NCBI RefSeq assembly: GCF_001945395.1
Contig: NZ_MSXV01000058.1
Location: 472,555 to 518,367, forward strand
Direction: 5' to 3'
Origin: Pseudomonas sp. PA15(2017)
GTDB lineage: Bacteria; Pseudomonadota; Gammaproteobacteria; Pseudomonadales; Pseudomonadaceae
Length of the DNA: 45,813 nucleotides
Shown: positions 16,256-25,045 of the stretch, piece by piece
Layout of the letters: every line of letters begins with the position of its first letter
Numbering within the stretch: the first letter of the stretch is position 1
Made by a program: the position numbers and the translations under genes
The notes under the pieces: generated by a model
Databases searched by the model: none
The model's input: only the letters and a program-made list of their open reading frames with translations
Told to the model about the DNA's origin: nothing

Positions 16256-16615
16256 TCAGAGTTCGAAGGTCACCGGCCCACCCGACAAGGTCGACAGATC
16301 CAGCCGCTGCGCAGCGCCCAGCCAGAACGCGTGGTCGCGGTGATCGACCAGATCATTGCCGGTAATCGGGTGAACCAGCACCACCAGCTCGCCACGGTGG
16401 AGCATCAGCCAGGGAATCACTTCGCCGAACAGTTCGGCGCGCAGCGCCAGTTGGCAACTCCACTGCGGGTGCGGGCCGACCCGTTTTTCGTGCATGCGCC
16501 CCATCTTCAGCGCGAAGCGGGCGGCGGCCGCTTCGCACAGCGCCCGGGCCTGGCTGATGCTGCTGGCGTCGGAATACACGTGGGCGTGGTAGCCGCGGAT
16601 TCTGGTTTCGCTCAT
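16256..16615 (-). CDS. DOPA 4,5-dioxygenase family protein
   Basis: A 119-residue protein of the DOPA-dioxygenase domain family. The characteristic histidine pattern is present: GYHAHVY near the start, GPHPQWSCQ in the middle, and WLMLHRGELVVLVHPITGNDLVDH near the end (cited as three histidine clusters). Plant members open DOPA rings to betalamic acid, but bacterial members are mostly untested. Its ATG overlaps the stop of the LysR gene by four bases, so the regulator and this enzyme are translated as a pair. Real substrate unknown. Confidence 0.8.
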   Translation of the reverse strand: MSETRIRGYHAHVYSDASSISQARALCEAAAARFALKMGRMHEKRVGPHPQWSCQLALRAELFGEVIPWLMLHRGELVVLVHPITGNDLVDHRDHAFWLGAAQRLDLSTLSGGPVTFEL

Positions 16616-17565
16616 AGGGCAAGTCTCTTGGGGTCGATACCGCCCGGCCGCTCCGGCAGGGGTTCGCGCTGCAGTTCATCCTGCAGCCAGGCGACGAAGT
16701 GTTCCACCAGGCGAATACGCCGTTTGCGCGCTGGCAGCACCACGTAATAGCCGAAGCGCGAGGTGGCCGAGCGCGAGTCGAGCCGTACCAGCAGGCCCTG
16801 ACCGATCAGCTCGTCGACCAGATGCCGCCAGCCGATGGCCACGCCGCGCCCGGCGATGGCCGCCTGGATCAGCAGCGTGTAGTTGTCGAAACGCAGGCTG
16901 CCGGGGCTGGGCATCTCGGCGATGCCCAGGGCGCGGAACAGGCCGCTCCAGTCGAACCAGCGCGAGCGGCTTTCCGGGCGCAGGTGCAGCAAGGGCAGGC
17001 GCGCCAGCAGCTCACCCGCAGAGGGCTCGACATCCTTGAGCAGCAGCGGGCTGCAGACGGCGAACACCTCCTCGCTGAACAGCAGGTGCTGCTCGCCGTG
17101 CTTGAAGCGCCCGTCACCAAAGGAGATGGCCACGTCGATCTCCGCCGGCAGGCTGGCCAGGTCGCGCTCGCTGGTGATCAGGCTGACGTCCACGTCCGGG
17201 TAACGCTGGTGGAAACGCTGCAGGCGCGGCATCAGCCAGTAGGCGGCAAAGGCGAAATCGGTCGCCACCTGCAACACCTCATGTTGCTGGCGGCCGGCAA
17301 CCGCCGCCAGCCCGGCATCCATGGCCGCCAGGCCCTCTTGCACCGGGAGCAGCAAGGCCTCGCCGGCATCGGTCAGCACGATTCCGCGGTAAACGCGGTC
17401 GAACAGGCGGGTCGCCAATTGCGCCTCCAGCCGTTTGATCTGTTGGCTGACTGCCGGCTGGGTGCTGCCGAGCTCCGCTGCAGCGGCGGTAAAACTCAGA
17501 TGGCGCGCCGCCGATTCGAACACCCGCAGCGTATCGAGCGATATGCCCTCAAGCGCCTCAAACAT
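16612..17565 (-). CDS. LysR-type regulator, choline-sulfate cassette
   Basis: A 317-residue LysR regulator of the GcvA-like group. The DNA-binding domain is LDTLRVFESAARHLSFTAAAAELGSTQPAVSQQI (residues about 10-43); the effector domain begins near residue 98. It is divergent from betC over 95 bases containing a perfect 7-5-7 dyad, a plausible LysR box, and it overlaps the DOPA-dioxygenase-like gene. Position makes it the probable activator of choline-O-sulfate use. Homologues are found beside betC in other pseudomonads. Confidence 0.88.
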   Translation of the reverse strand: MFEALEGISLDTLRVFESAARHLSFTAAAAELGSTQPAVSQQIKRLEAQLATRLFDRVYRGIVLTDAGEALLLPVQEGLAAMDAGLAAVAGRQQHEVLQVATDFAFAAYWLMPRLQRFHQRYPDVDVSLITSERDLASLPAEIDVAISFGDGRFKHGEQHLLFSEEVFAVCSPLLLKDVEPSAGELLARLPLLHLRPESRSRWFDWSGLFRALGIAEMPSPGSLRFDNYTLLIQAAIAGRGVAIGWRHLVDELIGQGLLVRLDSRSATSRFGYYVVLPARKRRIRLVEHFVAWLQDELQREPLPERPGGIDPKRLAL

Positions 17566-17622
17566 AAGCGCTGCTTATCCGAGCCATGTGCTGCATCCGG
17601 GTTTACCCTTGTTCATCGAGCC

Positions 17623-17641
17623 TTGATCATCGGCTGATCAA
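17623..17641. promoter_or_regulatory. LysR-box-like dyad between the LysR gene and betC
   Basis: TTGATCA at 17623-17629 and TGATCAA at 17635-17641 form a perfect inverted repeat around a 5-base centre. A T and an A 12 positions apart fit the T-N11-A rule. It ends only 19 bases before the betC start codon, so it may overlap the promoter or leader. Confidence 0.5.
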
Positions 17642-17660
17642 TTTCGCATAAAACAACGAT

Positions 17661-19184
17661 ATGGAATACGCCGCCATGAAACGCCCCAACATTCTCTTCA
17701 TCATGGCCGACCAGATGGCCGCACCGCTGCTGCCGCTGCACGACGCCAACTCGCCGATCAAGGTGCCAAACCTGCAGCGTCTGGCCGCCGAGGGCGTGCT
17801 GTTCGACTCCGCCTACTGCAACAGCCCGCTGTGCGCGCCGTCGCGCTTCACCCTGGTCAGCGGCCAGCTACCCAGCCAGATCGGCGCCTATGACAACGCC
17901 GCTGACTTCCCTGCCGACGTGCCGACTTACGCCCATTACCTGCGCCGCCTCGGTTACCGCACGGCACTGTCCGGCAAGATGCACTTCTGCGGTCCGGACC
18001 AGCTGCACGGCTACGAAGAACGCCTGACCAGCGACATCTATCCCGCCGACTATGGCTGGGCAGTGAACTGGGACGAGCCCGAGGTGCGTGCCAGCTGGTA
18101 CCACAACATGTCCTCGGTGCTGCAGGCTGGCCCCTGCGTGCGCACCAATCAGCTCGACTTCGATGAAGAGGTGGTGTTCAAGGCCCAGCAGTACCTCTAC
18201 GACCACGTGCGGGTGACGCCCGACCAGCCGTTCTGCCTGACCGTGTCGATGACCCACCCCCACGACCCGTACACCATCCCCGAGGAATACTGGAATCGCT
18301 ACAGCGATGACAACATCCCCCTGCCCCGTCAGGTGATCGACCAGGCCGAACAGGACCCGCATTCCCAGCGCCTGCTCAAGGTCATCGACCTGTGGGACAA
18401 GCCGTTGCCCGAGCACAAGATCCGCGACGCACGACGCGCCTACTTCGGCGCCTGCAGCTACATCGACGACAACATCGGCAAGCTGCTCAAGACCCTGAAG
18501 GACTGCAAGCTGGCCGACGACACCATCATCGTGTTCTCCGGCGACCACGGCGACATGCTTGGCGAGCGCGGCCTCTGGTACAAGATGCACTGGTTTGAGA
18601 TGGCCGCCCGGGTGCCGCTGCTGGTGCATGCGCCAGCACGTTTCGCGGCGCATCGGGTAAAGCAATCGGTGTCCACCGTCGACCTTTTGCCGACCCTGGT
18701 GGAACTGGCCGGCGGCCAGGTCGATACCGGCCTGGCTCTGGACGGCCGCTCGTTGCTGCCGCACCTGCAGGGCAACGGTGGCCATGACGAAGTGCTCGGC
18801 GAGTACATGGCCGAAGGCACCACCAGCCCGCTGATGATGATTCGCCGCGGCGAATGGAAATTCGTCTACAGCGAAGAAGATCCGTTGCTGCTGTTCAACG
18901 TCGCCAACGACCCCCAGGAGCGCGAGAACCTGGCTGCCTCGGCGGATCATCGCGAGCAGGTCACCGCCTTTCTCGCCGAGGCGCGCAGCCGCTGGGACAT
19001 GGCCGCCATCCATGGCGCCACCCTGGCCAGCCAGCGCCGGCGCCGCCTGGTTGCCGAGGCGCTGACCAAGGGCCGCCTGAAGAGCTGGGACCACCAGCCG
19101 ATGGTCGATGCCAGCGAGCAATACATGCGCAACCACATCGACCTCGACGATCTGGAGCGCCGTGCCCGCTTTCCCCAACCGTGA
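17661..19184 (+). CDS. betC: Choline-sulfatase
   Basis: A 507-residue type I sulfatase that hydrolyses choline-O-sulfate to choline and sulfate in the cytoplasm. The sulfatase signature C-x-P-x-R is present as Cys58-Ala-Pro-Ser-Arg62; the cysteine is converted to formylglycine. Metal-site motifs ADQM, SGDHGDMLGERGLWYK and the C-terminal SWDHQP...SEQYMRNH match BetC of Sinorhizobium as I recall it. A second in-frame ATG at 17676 (MKRPNILF) is an equally plausible start. Followed after 92 bases by a choline-type binding protein, which supplies the logical substrate. Confidence 0.95.
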   Translation: MEYAAMKRPNILFIMADQMAAPLLPLHDANSPIKVPNLQRLAAEGVLFDSAYCNSPLCAPSRFTLVSGQLPSQIGAYDNAADFPADVPTYAHYLRRLGYRTALSGKMHFCGPDQLHGYEERLTSDIYPADYGWAVNWDEPEVRASWYHNMSSVLQAGPCVRTNQLDFDEEVVFKAQQYLYDHVRVTPDQPFCLTVSMTHPHDPYTIPEEYWNRYSDDNIPLPRQVIDQAEQDPHSQRLLKVIDLWDKPLPEHKIRDARRAYFGACSYIDDNIGKLLKTLKDCKLADDTIIVFSGDHGDMLGERGLWYKMHWFEMAARVPLLVHAPARFAAHRVKQSVSTVDLLPTLVELAGGQVDTGLALDGRSLLPHLQGNGGHDEVLGEYMAEGTTSPLMMIRRGEWKFVYSEEDPLLLFNVANDPQERENLAASADHREQVTAFLAEARSRWDMAAIHGATLASQRRRRLVAEALTKGRLKSWDHQPMVDASEQYMRNHIDLDDLERRARFPQP

Positions 19185-19276
19185 CGGCACGCGCCGGGGG
19201 CCAAAAAGCGGGAACCTGGCGCGCTCGCTTGCGTCGCATAGCCTGCCCAACAGAAAACCAGCATAAGGACAGAGGC

Positions 19277-20206
19277 ATGAAAACATTCAAGAAAGCCGTC
19301 GCGGGCAGCCTGCTCCTGGCCGTTACCCTGGCCAGCCAGGCCCACGCCGAAGACGCCAGCTGCGCCACGGTGACGCTCGGCGATCCGGGCTGGAGCGACA
19401 TCGCCGTGACCAATGGCATCGCCAGCCTGGTGCTCGATGGCCTGGGCTATGACGTGAAGACCCAGACCCTGGGCGTACCGATCATCTTCGCCGGCCTGCA
19501 AAAGGGCCAGGTGGACCTGTTCCTCGGCAACTGGATGCCGGCACAGCAGGCCAACTACGACAAGTTCGTCGCCAATGGGGCTGTGGATAAAGTCGCCGAG
19601 AACCTCAGCGGCACCGAGTACACCCTGGCGGTGCCGACCTACGCCTACGACGCCGGCGTGAAGACCTTCGCCGACCTGGAAAAGCACGCCGACAAGTTCG
19701 GCCGCAAGATCTACGGCATCGCCTCCGGCGCCCCGGCCAACGAGTCGATCAAGGAAATCATCGCCGCCAACGAGTTCGGTTTGAAGGACTGGAAGTTGGT
19801 CGAATCCAGCGAGCAGGCCATGCTGGTACAGGTCGGGCGGGCGGTGAAGCGCGACGAGTTCGTGGCGTTTCTGGGCTGGACCCCGCACCCGATGAACGTG
19901 CAGTACGACATGAAATACCTCAAGGGCGGCGAGAAGTATTTCGGCGAAAGCGGCAGCGTCAACACCCTGGCCCGCAAGGGCTACGCGGCGCAGTGTCCGA
20001 ACGTCGGCAAACTGCTCGGCAACCTGAAGTTCACCCAGGACATGGAGAACGCCATCATGGACCAGGTGCTGAGCAAGCAGGCCAGCAACGACCAGGCCGT
20101 GAAGAACTGGCTCAAAGCCAACCCCGAGGTGCTGAACGGCTGGCTCGACGGCGTGACCACCCGCGAGGGCGGCGACGCGCTGGCGGCGGTGAAGGCCAAG
20201 TTGTAG
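19277..20206 (+). CDS. choX: Choline-type ABC transporter periplasmic binding protein
   Basis: A 309-residue OpuAC-type binding protein with a signal peptide ending AHAEDA (cleavage near residue 24). Motifs such as GDPGWSDIA, GLQKGQVDLFLGNWMP, GAPANESI and FLGWTPHPMN match choline binders of the ChoX group, whose aromatic residues cage the quaternary amine. No permease or ATPase gene is adjacent. In pseudomonads several such binding proteins share one core transporter (CbcWV), so this one probably feeds choline-O-sulfate or choline to that core. AGGACAGAGG precedes the ATG. Confidence 0.88.
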   Translation: MKTFKKAVAGSLLLAVTLASQAHAEDASCATVTLGDPGWSDIAVTNGIASLVLDGLGYDVKTQTLGVPIIFAGLQKGQVDLFLGNWMPAQQANYDKFVANGAVDKVAENLSGTEYTLAVPTYAYDAGVKTFADLEKHADKFGRKIYGIASGAPANESIKEIIAANEFGLKDWKLVESSEQAMLVQVGRAVKRDEFVAFLGWTPHPMNVQYDMKYLKGGEKYFGESGSVNTLARKGYAAQCPNVGKLLGNLKFTQDMENAIMDQVLSKQASNDQAVKNWLKANPEVLNGWLDGVTTREGGDALAAVKAKL

Positions 20207-20228
20207 GCCTGGTTGCGGAAGTCAAACG

Positions 20229-20443
20229 TGGGAGCGCGCGGGGACGCCTAGTTCATGCGCGCGAAATCGCGGGCATGGCCCGCTCCCACAGGTATGGGCT
20301 TGCCTGCAGCTTGTAGGATGGGTCGGGCCGCTAGGTGAAACCCACCCTACAAACTGACTGCGGTGATCGAATGTGGGAGCAGGCGGGGTACGCCTAGTAG
20401 ACACGTCCTGCAACCACACTCGTAGGGTGGGCTTCAGCCCACC
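20229..20443. repeat. Cluster of REP elements from two families
   Basis: Four elements in 215 bases: a GTGGGAGC/GCTCCCAC pair (20229-20289) enclosing GCGGGCATGGCCCGC; a GTAGGATGGGT/ACCCACCCTAC pair (20313-20350); a single GTGGGAGCAGGCGGGGTACG unit (from about 20373); and GTAGGGTGGGCTTCAGCCCACC (20422-20443). They fill most of the gap between the binding protein and the SulP gene. The last 90 bases before 20534 show no recognisable motif. Confidence 0.8.
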
Positions 20444-20533
20444 AAATCGAAGGCGCACTCTAGGTCCTCGAGCAATAATCACGGACACCTCTGCTACCCT
20501 GCCCACCACCCGAACCACTTAACGAAAAACCGC

Positions 20534-22099
20534 ATGCGCCTACCCAGCCGTTACAGCCTGTTGCCCTTCCTGCTCTGGTGGCCGACCGTCACCCGGCGCA
20601 GCCTGGGTACGGACCTGTTGGTCGGGCTGAGCGGCGCCATCCTCGCCCTGCCACAATCGATCGCCTACGCGCTGATCGCCGGGCTGCCCGCCGAGTACGG
20701 CCTCTACGCGGCCATCGTGCCGGTGATCATCGCCTGCCTGTGGGGTTCTTCGTGGCACCTGATCGGTGGGCCGACGGCAGCGATTTCCATCGTCCTGTTC
20801 ACCAGCGTCAGCCCCATGGCCAGGCCGGGCAGCGACGAATTCGTCGCCCTGGTGCTGGTGCTGACCTTTCTCGCCGGGCTGTTCCAGTGGCTGCTCGGGC
20901 TGCTGCGCTTCGGCAACCTGGTCAACTTCGTCTCACCATCGGTGATCCTCGGCTTCACCCTGGGCGCGGCGCTGGTGATCGCCCTTGGCCAGTTACCGAA
21001 CCTGCTGGGCCTGGAACTGGACAGCCAGCGCACGGCTGTGGCGACCCTGCTCGACCTCGGCCAACATCTGCATCAGGCCGACTGGCACGCCTTGCTGGTA
21101 GCGGCCTTCACTCTGGTGGTCAGCCTGCTCTGTCGGCGCCTGTGGCCACGCCTGCCGGCACTGCTGATCGGCGTAGTGGCTGGCAGCCTGCTGGTCGCCG
21201 CCCTGCCCAATTTTTTCGCCGGCATCCGCCTGGTCGATGCCTTCGAGGGCTCGCTGCCGCCGCTTACCCTGCTGCATGTCGAGGTCAACAGCCTGCTCGG
21301 GTTGCTGCCCGCGGCCATCGCCTGCGGCATGCTTGGGCTGGTCACCAGCCTGTCCATTGCCCGCTCCCTGGCCGCCCGCTCCCAGCAACTGCTGGATGCC
21401 AACCAGGAAGTGCGCGCCCAGGGCCTGTCCAACCTCATCGGGCCATGGTTCTCCGGCTCGCTGTCAGCCGGTTCCTTCACCCGCTCGGCGCTTAACCTGC
21501 AGGCCGGTGCCACCTCGCCGATGGCCGGGGTGTTCTCGGCGCTGCTGGTAGCCATGTTCGCGCTGTTCTGCGCGGGGCTGATCGCCCATATCGCCCTGCC
21601 CAGCATGGGCGCGGCGATCCTGCTGATCTGCTGGGGGTTGGTGGACGTCGAGGGCGTGCGCGCGTTGTTGCGGGTCAGCCGCGCCGAGTTCGTGGTGATG
21701 CTGCTGACCCTGCTCGCCACCCTGGTGCTGGAACTGCAGACCGCCATCTACGCCGGCGTGCTGGCTTCACTGTTCTTCTACCTCAAGCGCACCTCGCAGC
21801 CGCGCTTCAAATACACCCGCGACGGCGACGACGAACTGCTGCGCCTGGAAGGCTCGATCTTCTTCGGCGCCTGCCACTACGTGCAACAGGTGCTGCAGCT
21901 CAGCCGTGGCGAACGGGTGGTGGTGGATGCCCGGCACATCAACTTCATCGATTACGCCGGCGTGGAGATGCTTCATCTGGAAGCGCGCCGCCTGCAGGCG
22001 CAGAACCGCCAGCTGGTACTGCGCCACGCCCGCCCCCACGTGATCGAGGAGATCCAGAAACTCGAAGGCGCCACCTGCCCGGTGCAGTTCGAGGAGTGA
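20534..22099 (+). CDS. SulP-family inorganic anion transporter with STAS domain
   Basis: A 521-residue SLC26/SulP protein: about 12-14 membrane segments (signature region LPQSIAYALIAGLPAEYGLYAA), then a C-terminal STAS domain from about residue 425 (VVVDARHINFIDYAGVEML). The usual Ser/Thr in the STAS loop is replaced by Tyr-Ala. Family members move sulfate, bicarbonate or carboxylates. Its place after betC and the choline binder suggests it handles the sulfate released from choline-O-sulfate or imports anions for the same niche. The ribosome site is weak (AACGAAAAACCGC). Confidence 0.88.
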   Translation: MRLPSRYSLLPFLLWWPTVTRRSLGTDLLVGLSGAILALPQSIAYALIAGLPAEYGLYAAIVPVIIACLWGSSWHLIGGPTAAISIVLFTSVSPMARPGSDEFVALVLVLTFLAGLFQWLLGLLRFGNLVNFVSPSVILGFTLGAALVIALGQLPNLLGLELDSQRTAVATLLDLGQHLHQADWHALLVAAFTLVVSLLCRRLWPRLPALLIGVVAGSLLVAALPNFFAGIRLVDAFEGSLPPLTLLHVEVNSLLGLLPAAIACGMLGLVTSLSIARSLAARSQQLLDANQEVRAQGLSNLIGPWFSGSLSAGSFTRSALNLQAGATSPMAGVFSALLVAMFALFCAGLIAHIALPSMGAAILLICWGLVDVEGVRALLRVSRAEFVVMLLTLLATLVLELQTAIYAGVLASLFFYLKRTSQPRFKYTRDGDDELLRLEGSIFFGACHYVQQVLQLSRGERVVVDARHINFIDYAGVEMLHLEARRLQAQNRQLVLRHARPHVIEEIQKLEGATCPVQFEE

Positions 22100-22113
22100 G
22101 CCAGTAGCCGCCC

Positions 22114-22180
22114 GTAGCCTGGCGTTGAGCGTAGCGAAACCCAGGAATCCCCGGGCGTCGCTACGCTCGACCTGGGCTAC
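22114..22180. repeat. REP pair, GTAGCC(T)GG / CGCTACGCTCGA family
   Basis: GTAGCCTGG...GAGCGTAGCGAAACCCAGG on the left is mirrored by CGTCGCTACGCTCGACCTGGGCTAC on the right (given as half-motifs). It sits between the stops of the convergent SulP and MFS genes and may also act as a transcription barrier. Confidence 0.8.
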
Positions 22181-23427
22181 CGCCAGCCGTGTCGACGAAA
22201 GTAACATCCCACCAGCAGCAAGGCCGCCAGCCCGAGTGCCCCGGCACACACGAACAACCCGTCATACCCCAGCGCCTTGGCCAGCACACCGCTGGCCGCA
22301 CCGACGAAGCCGCCAAGCAGAATCTGCGTGGACGCCTGCAGGGTGAAGTCCGCACCTTCGTGGCCGCGGCGGCACTGGCGCATCATCGCAGCGAACAAGG
22401 CGACTGTGGATAAGCCGTCAGCCGCCTGCTCGATCAGGGTCAAGGCATACACCAGCGACGCATCGCCGCCACGGCTGACCAGCAGCGCCAACGCGGCGAG
22501 GCTCAGCGCCTGCAAGGTGCCGAAGATCAGTAGAGCACGTAGCACGCCAAGACGCGCATAGAGCAGGCCGCCCAACAGCGCCCCGCCGATGCCGACCAGG
22601 CTGCTGACCAGGATCAGTTGCCCCAGCTCGGCGTTGCTCCAGCCCTGGTCGACCAGCATCGGCTTGATCATCGGCGAGCCCAGGGCGTCGCCGAGCTTGA
22701 AGGTCAGCACCACCGCCAGCCACAGGCCCATGCCCGGCAGCGCCAGCAGGCCGCGGTAGTGGCGCCATAGCAGGCCAACGCCCATTGGCTCGGCTGCTGT
22801 AGCGGCGGGCGGCAGCTGCCGCGCTTCGGCAAAGCGCCACACCGGCAGCAGCATCAGGGCGACCAACAAGGTCAGCGCCAGCAACGACAGGTTCCAGCCG
22901 AAGCGGTCGATCACCAGCAACAGGCCGCTACCACTGACGATCATCCCAACCTTGTAGCCGCCCACCTGCAGGCTATTGCCCAGGCCGCGCCAGCGTTCGG
23001 GCAACAGGCGTACGGTCAGGCCGTCGGTGGCGATGTCCTGGGTCGCCGCCGCCAGGTTGACCAGCACCAGCAAGCCAAGCAACAGTGGCAGATGGGCGCC
23101 GAACAGCGCATCCGGCGAGAACAGCGCCAGGGCTAGCAGGATCGCCACCACCGCGCCCTGCAGCGGCAGAATCCAGCCACGGTGATGGCCCAGGCGCCGC
23201 GACGACAGGCGATCCACCCACGGCGCCCATAGCACCTTGAGCAGCCAGGGCAGCGCCAGCAGCTTGAGCAGCCCGATCACCGCCAGATCCACGCCATGCT
23301 GGCGCAGCAGCACCGGCAGCGCATGGGCGATCAGCCCGGATGGCAAACCCTGGGCGCAATACAGCGAGGCCAGCAGCACCAGGGTGGCGCCGGCCGGGCG
23401 GCGCAAATCGGCAGGATTGGATGACAT
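22177..23427 (-). CDS. MFS permease, RhtX/FptX (AmpG-like) type
   Basis: A 416-residue 12-helix inner-membrane permease. Near the start it reads LYCAQGLPSGLIAHALPVLL, and it carries AAATQDIATDG and GNSLQVGGYKVGM, patterns shared by AmpG and by the RhtX/FptX siderophore permeases (rhizobactin and pyochelin uptake). The AQGLPSGLIAHALP stretch is, from memory, close to P. aeruginosa FptX. It could carry a siderophore into the cytoplasm for either receptor in this window, but neither gene is adjacent, so this is only an inference. Muropeptide transport is the main alternative. Confidence 0.7.
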   Translation of the reverse strand: MSSNPADLRRPAGATLVLLASLYCAQGLPSGLIAHALPVLLRQHGVDLAVIGLLKLLALPWLLKVLWAPWVDRLSSRRLGHHRGWILPLQGAVVAILLALALFSPDALFGAHLPLLLGLLVLVNLAAATQDIATDGLTVRLLPERWRGLGNSLQVGGYKVGMIVSGSGLLLVIDRFGWNLSLLALTLLVALMLLPVWRFAEARQLPPAATAAEPMGVGLLWRHYRGLLALPGMGLWLAVVLTFKLGDALGSPMIKPMLVDQGWSNAELGQLILVSSLVGIGGALLGGLLYARLGVLRALLIFGTLQALSLAALALLVSRGGDASLVYALTLIEQAADGLSTVALFAAMMRQCRRGHEGADFTLQASTQILLGGFVGAASGVLAKALGYDGLFVCAGALGLAALLLVGCYFRRHGWR

Positions 23428-23788
23428 GGTGGCGTCCGCGAGAGGTCAGCGGCGCAGCATAGCGCAGGCTTGAAAGCGCCAGCAGCCCCAGAATCTTCTC
23501 GCGTTTCACGCATGGCCGCGTAGGAGCCAGCTGTTGCACGAGCGCGCCCTGCCGGCGGGTTTGCGGTATCTCCCACATCCATGTGAGGCACACAACTGCG
23601 GACTTTGACGGGCCAATAAGCGGGACAGACCCTGTCATACTTCGCAAACAACTCGATACCCGAAAGCGCTGGAGCTGACGAACGCCGACAAGGCGTTTCG
23701 GTCTACTCGCCTATCACCTTCCCATGCCTCTGCGCCGCCTGTGAGCGATGCGCAGCGCGCGCCACGTTAGTAACCTCCGCGGAGAGCC

Positions 23789-24691
23789 ATGGCTACTTCA
23801 CTCGTCCATACCCTGCGTCGTCGCTGGCTGAGCGTCGGCCTGCTGCTGTGCCTGGCCGTCGGCCTGCCGGTCGGCTGCGCCAAGCTCGAAGAAAAGGAGC
23901 GCGAGCTGGTGTTCCGCATCGAGCCGGGCACCGCCAGCTGGTTCCACGGCCTGCCTGCCGGCGTGAAAGACATGACCCTCAGCGTGCCGGAGTTCGGCGA
24001 CAACCAGAACATCCACGCCTGGTGGTGGCCGGCGCGCCGGGCCGACGCGCCAACCCTCTTGTACCTGCACGGCTCGCGCTGGAACCTGACCGGCCAGCTG
24101 TTTCGCATCGAGCAACTGCACGCCATGGGCTTCTCGGTGCTGGCCATCGACTACCGCGGTTTCGGCGAAAGCCGCGGCGAGCTGCCGTCCGAGCGCACCC
24201 TCTACGAAGACGCCGAGATCGCCTGGCAGCGCCTCACCGAACTGCAGCCGGATCCTGCCAAGCGCTTCATCTACGGACATTCCCTGGGCGGCGCGGTGGC
24301 GGTCAACCTGGCCGACTCCCTGGGCCGTGATCGCCATACACCGCCGCTGGCCGGGCTGATCATCGAGTCGACCTTCACCAACCTGGCCGATGCCGCCACC
24401 GAGGTCGCGTCCGAATACACCTCGCTGCCGGTACGCTGGCTGCTGTCGCAGAAGTTCGACTCCCTGAGCAAGATCGGCGACATCAAGGTACCCGTGTTGA
24501 TCGCCCACGGCACCGGCGACCGCTACGTGCCGGCGCGCTTCAGCGAAAGCCTTTACCAGGCCGCCAACCAGCCCAAGCGTCTGCTGCTGATCGACGGCGG
24601 CAACCACAACAACAGCATGCGTACCGGCAGCCGCGAATACCGCGAGGCGATTCGTACGCTGTTTTCCCAGCAGATGATCGGCAAGGGCTGA
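23789..24691 (+). CDS. Membrane-anchored or lipoprotein alpha/beta hydrolase
   Basis: A 300-residue alpha/beta hydrolase with an N-terminal hydrophobic segment ending VGLPVGC (Cys30), an imperfect lipobox, so it is exported and possibly lipidated. Catalytic elements: HGS oxyanion loop (LLYLHGSRWN), nucleophile Ser in YGHSLGGA, Asp in HGTGDRYVP, His in GGNHNNS. It resembles the YfhR/BEM46 group, whose substrates are largely unknown. GGAGAGCC precedes the ATG. The 361 bases upstream (23428-23788) hold no gene or repeat I can recognise. Confidence 0.85.
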   Translation: MATSLVHTLRRRWLSVGLLLCLAVGLPVGCAKLEEKERELVFRIEPGTASWFHGLPAGVKDMTLSVPEFGDNQNIHAWWWPARRADAPTLLYLHGSRWNLTGQLFRIEQLHAMGFSVLAIDYRGFGESRGELPSERTLYEDAEIAWQRLTELQPDPAKRFIYGHSLGGAVAVNLADSLGRDRHTPPLAGLIIESTFTNLADAATEVASEYTSLPVRWLLSQKFDSLSKIGDIKVPVLIAHGTGDRYVPARFSESLYQAANQPKRLLLIDGGNHNNSMRTGSREYREAIRTLFSQQMIGKG

Positions 24692-24744
24692 CTTCACCCA
24701 GCCCAGGGGAGGCCACCAAGGCACAGGCGCAGGCTGCCGATGTT

Positions 24745-24945
24745 CGGATGCCGCCCATCAACGCGCTGACCAGTGTGGCAATCTTTTCGGTCGACTGCTG
24801 GGTACGCGACGCCAAGCCCCGTCCTTTGTCAGCGACCACCGCGAACCCGCGACCGTGCTCGCCGGCACGCGCCGCTTTGATGGCCGCATTGAGGGCGAGC
24901 AGATTGGTCTGCTCGGCCAGCGCGCGAATCACGTCGACCAGCACG
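24745..24945 (-). pseudogene. Fragment of a methyl-accepting chemotaxis protein
   Basis: About 67 codons of the MCP signalling hairpin: VDVIRALAEQTNLLALNAA, then IKAARAGEHGRGFAVVAD, then LASRTQQSTEKIATLVSAL. The hairpin is degraded: the conserved AAIEAARAGE has Lys for Glu, and ADEVR has become ADKGR. There is no sensor domain upstream and no C-terminal part downstream, so this is a non-functional remnant. It marks the left edge of the accessory block that begins with the metallophore-type cluster. Confidence 0.8.
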
Positions 24946-25045
24946 GATTTTCCGCTCTCACGCCTGAGTTTTCGGCGGCGAACGCATCACGGTTAATCGA
25001 CGCTCTTTTCTGTTGCAGCTAGACAGGCACCTGGAGTAAATTCGC

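Noticed and set aside
20229..20443. Possible CRISPR array
   Set aside because: The repeats are palindromic, of two different families, irregularly spaced, and lack uniform spacers or cas genes.
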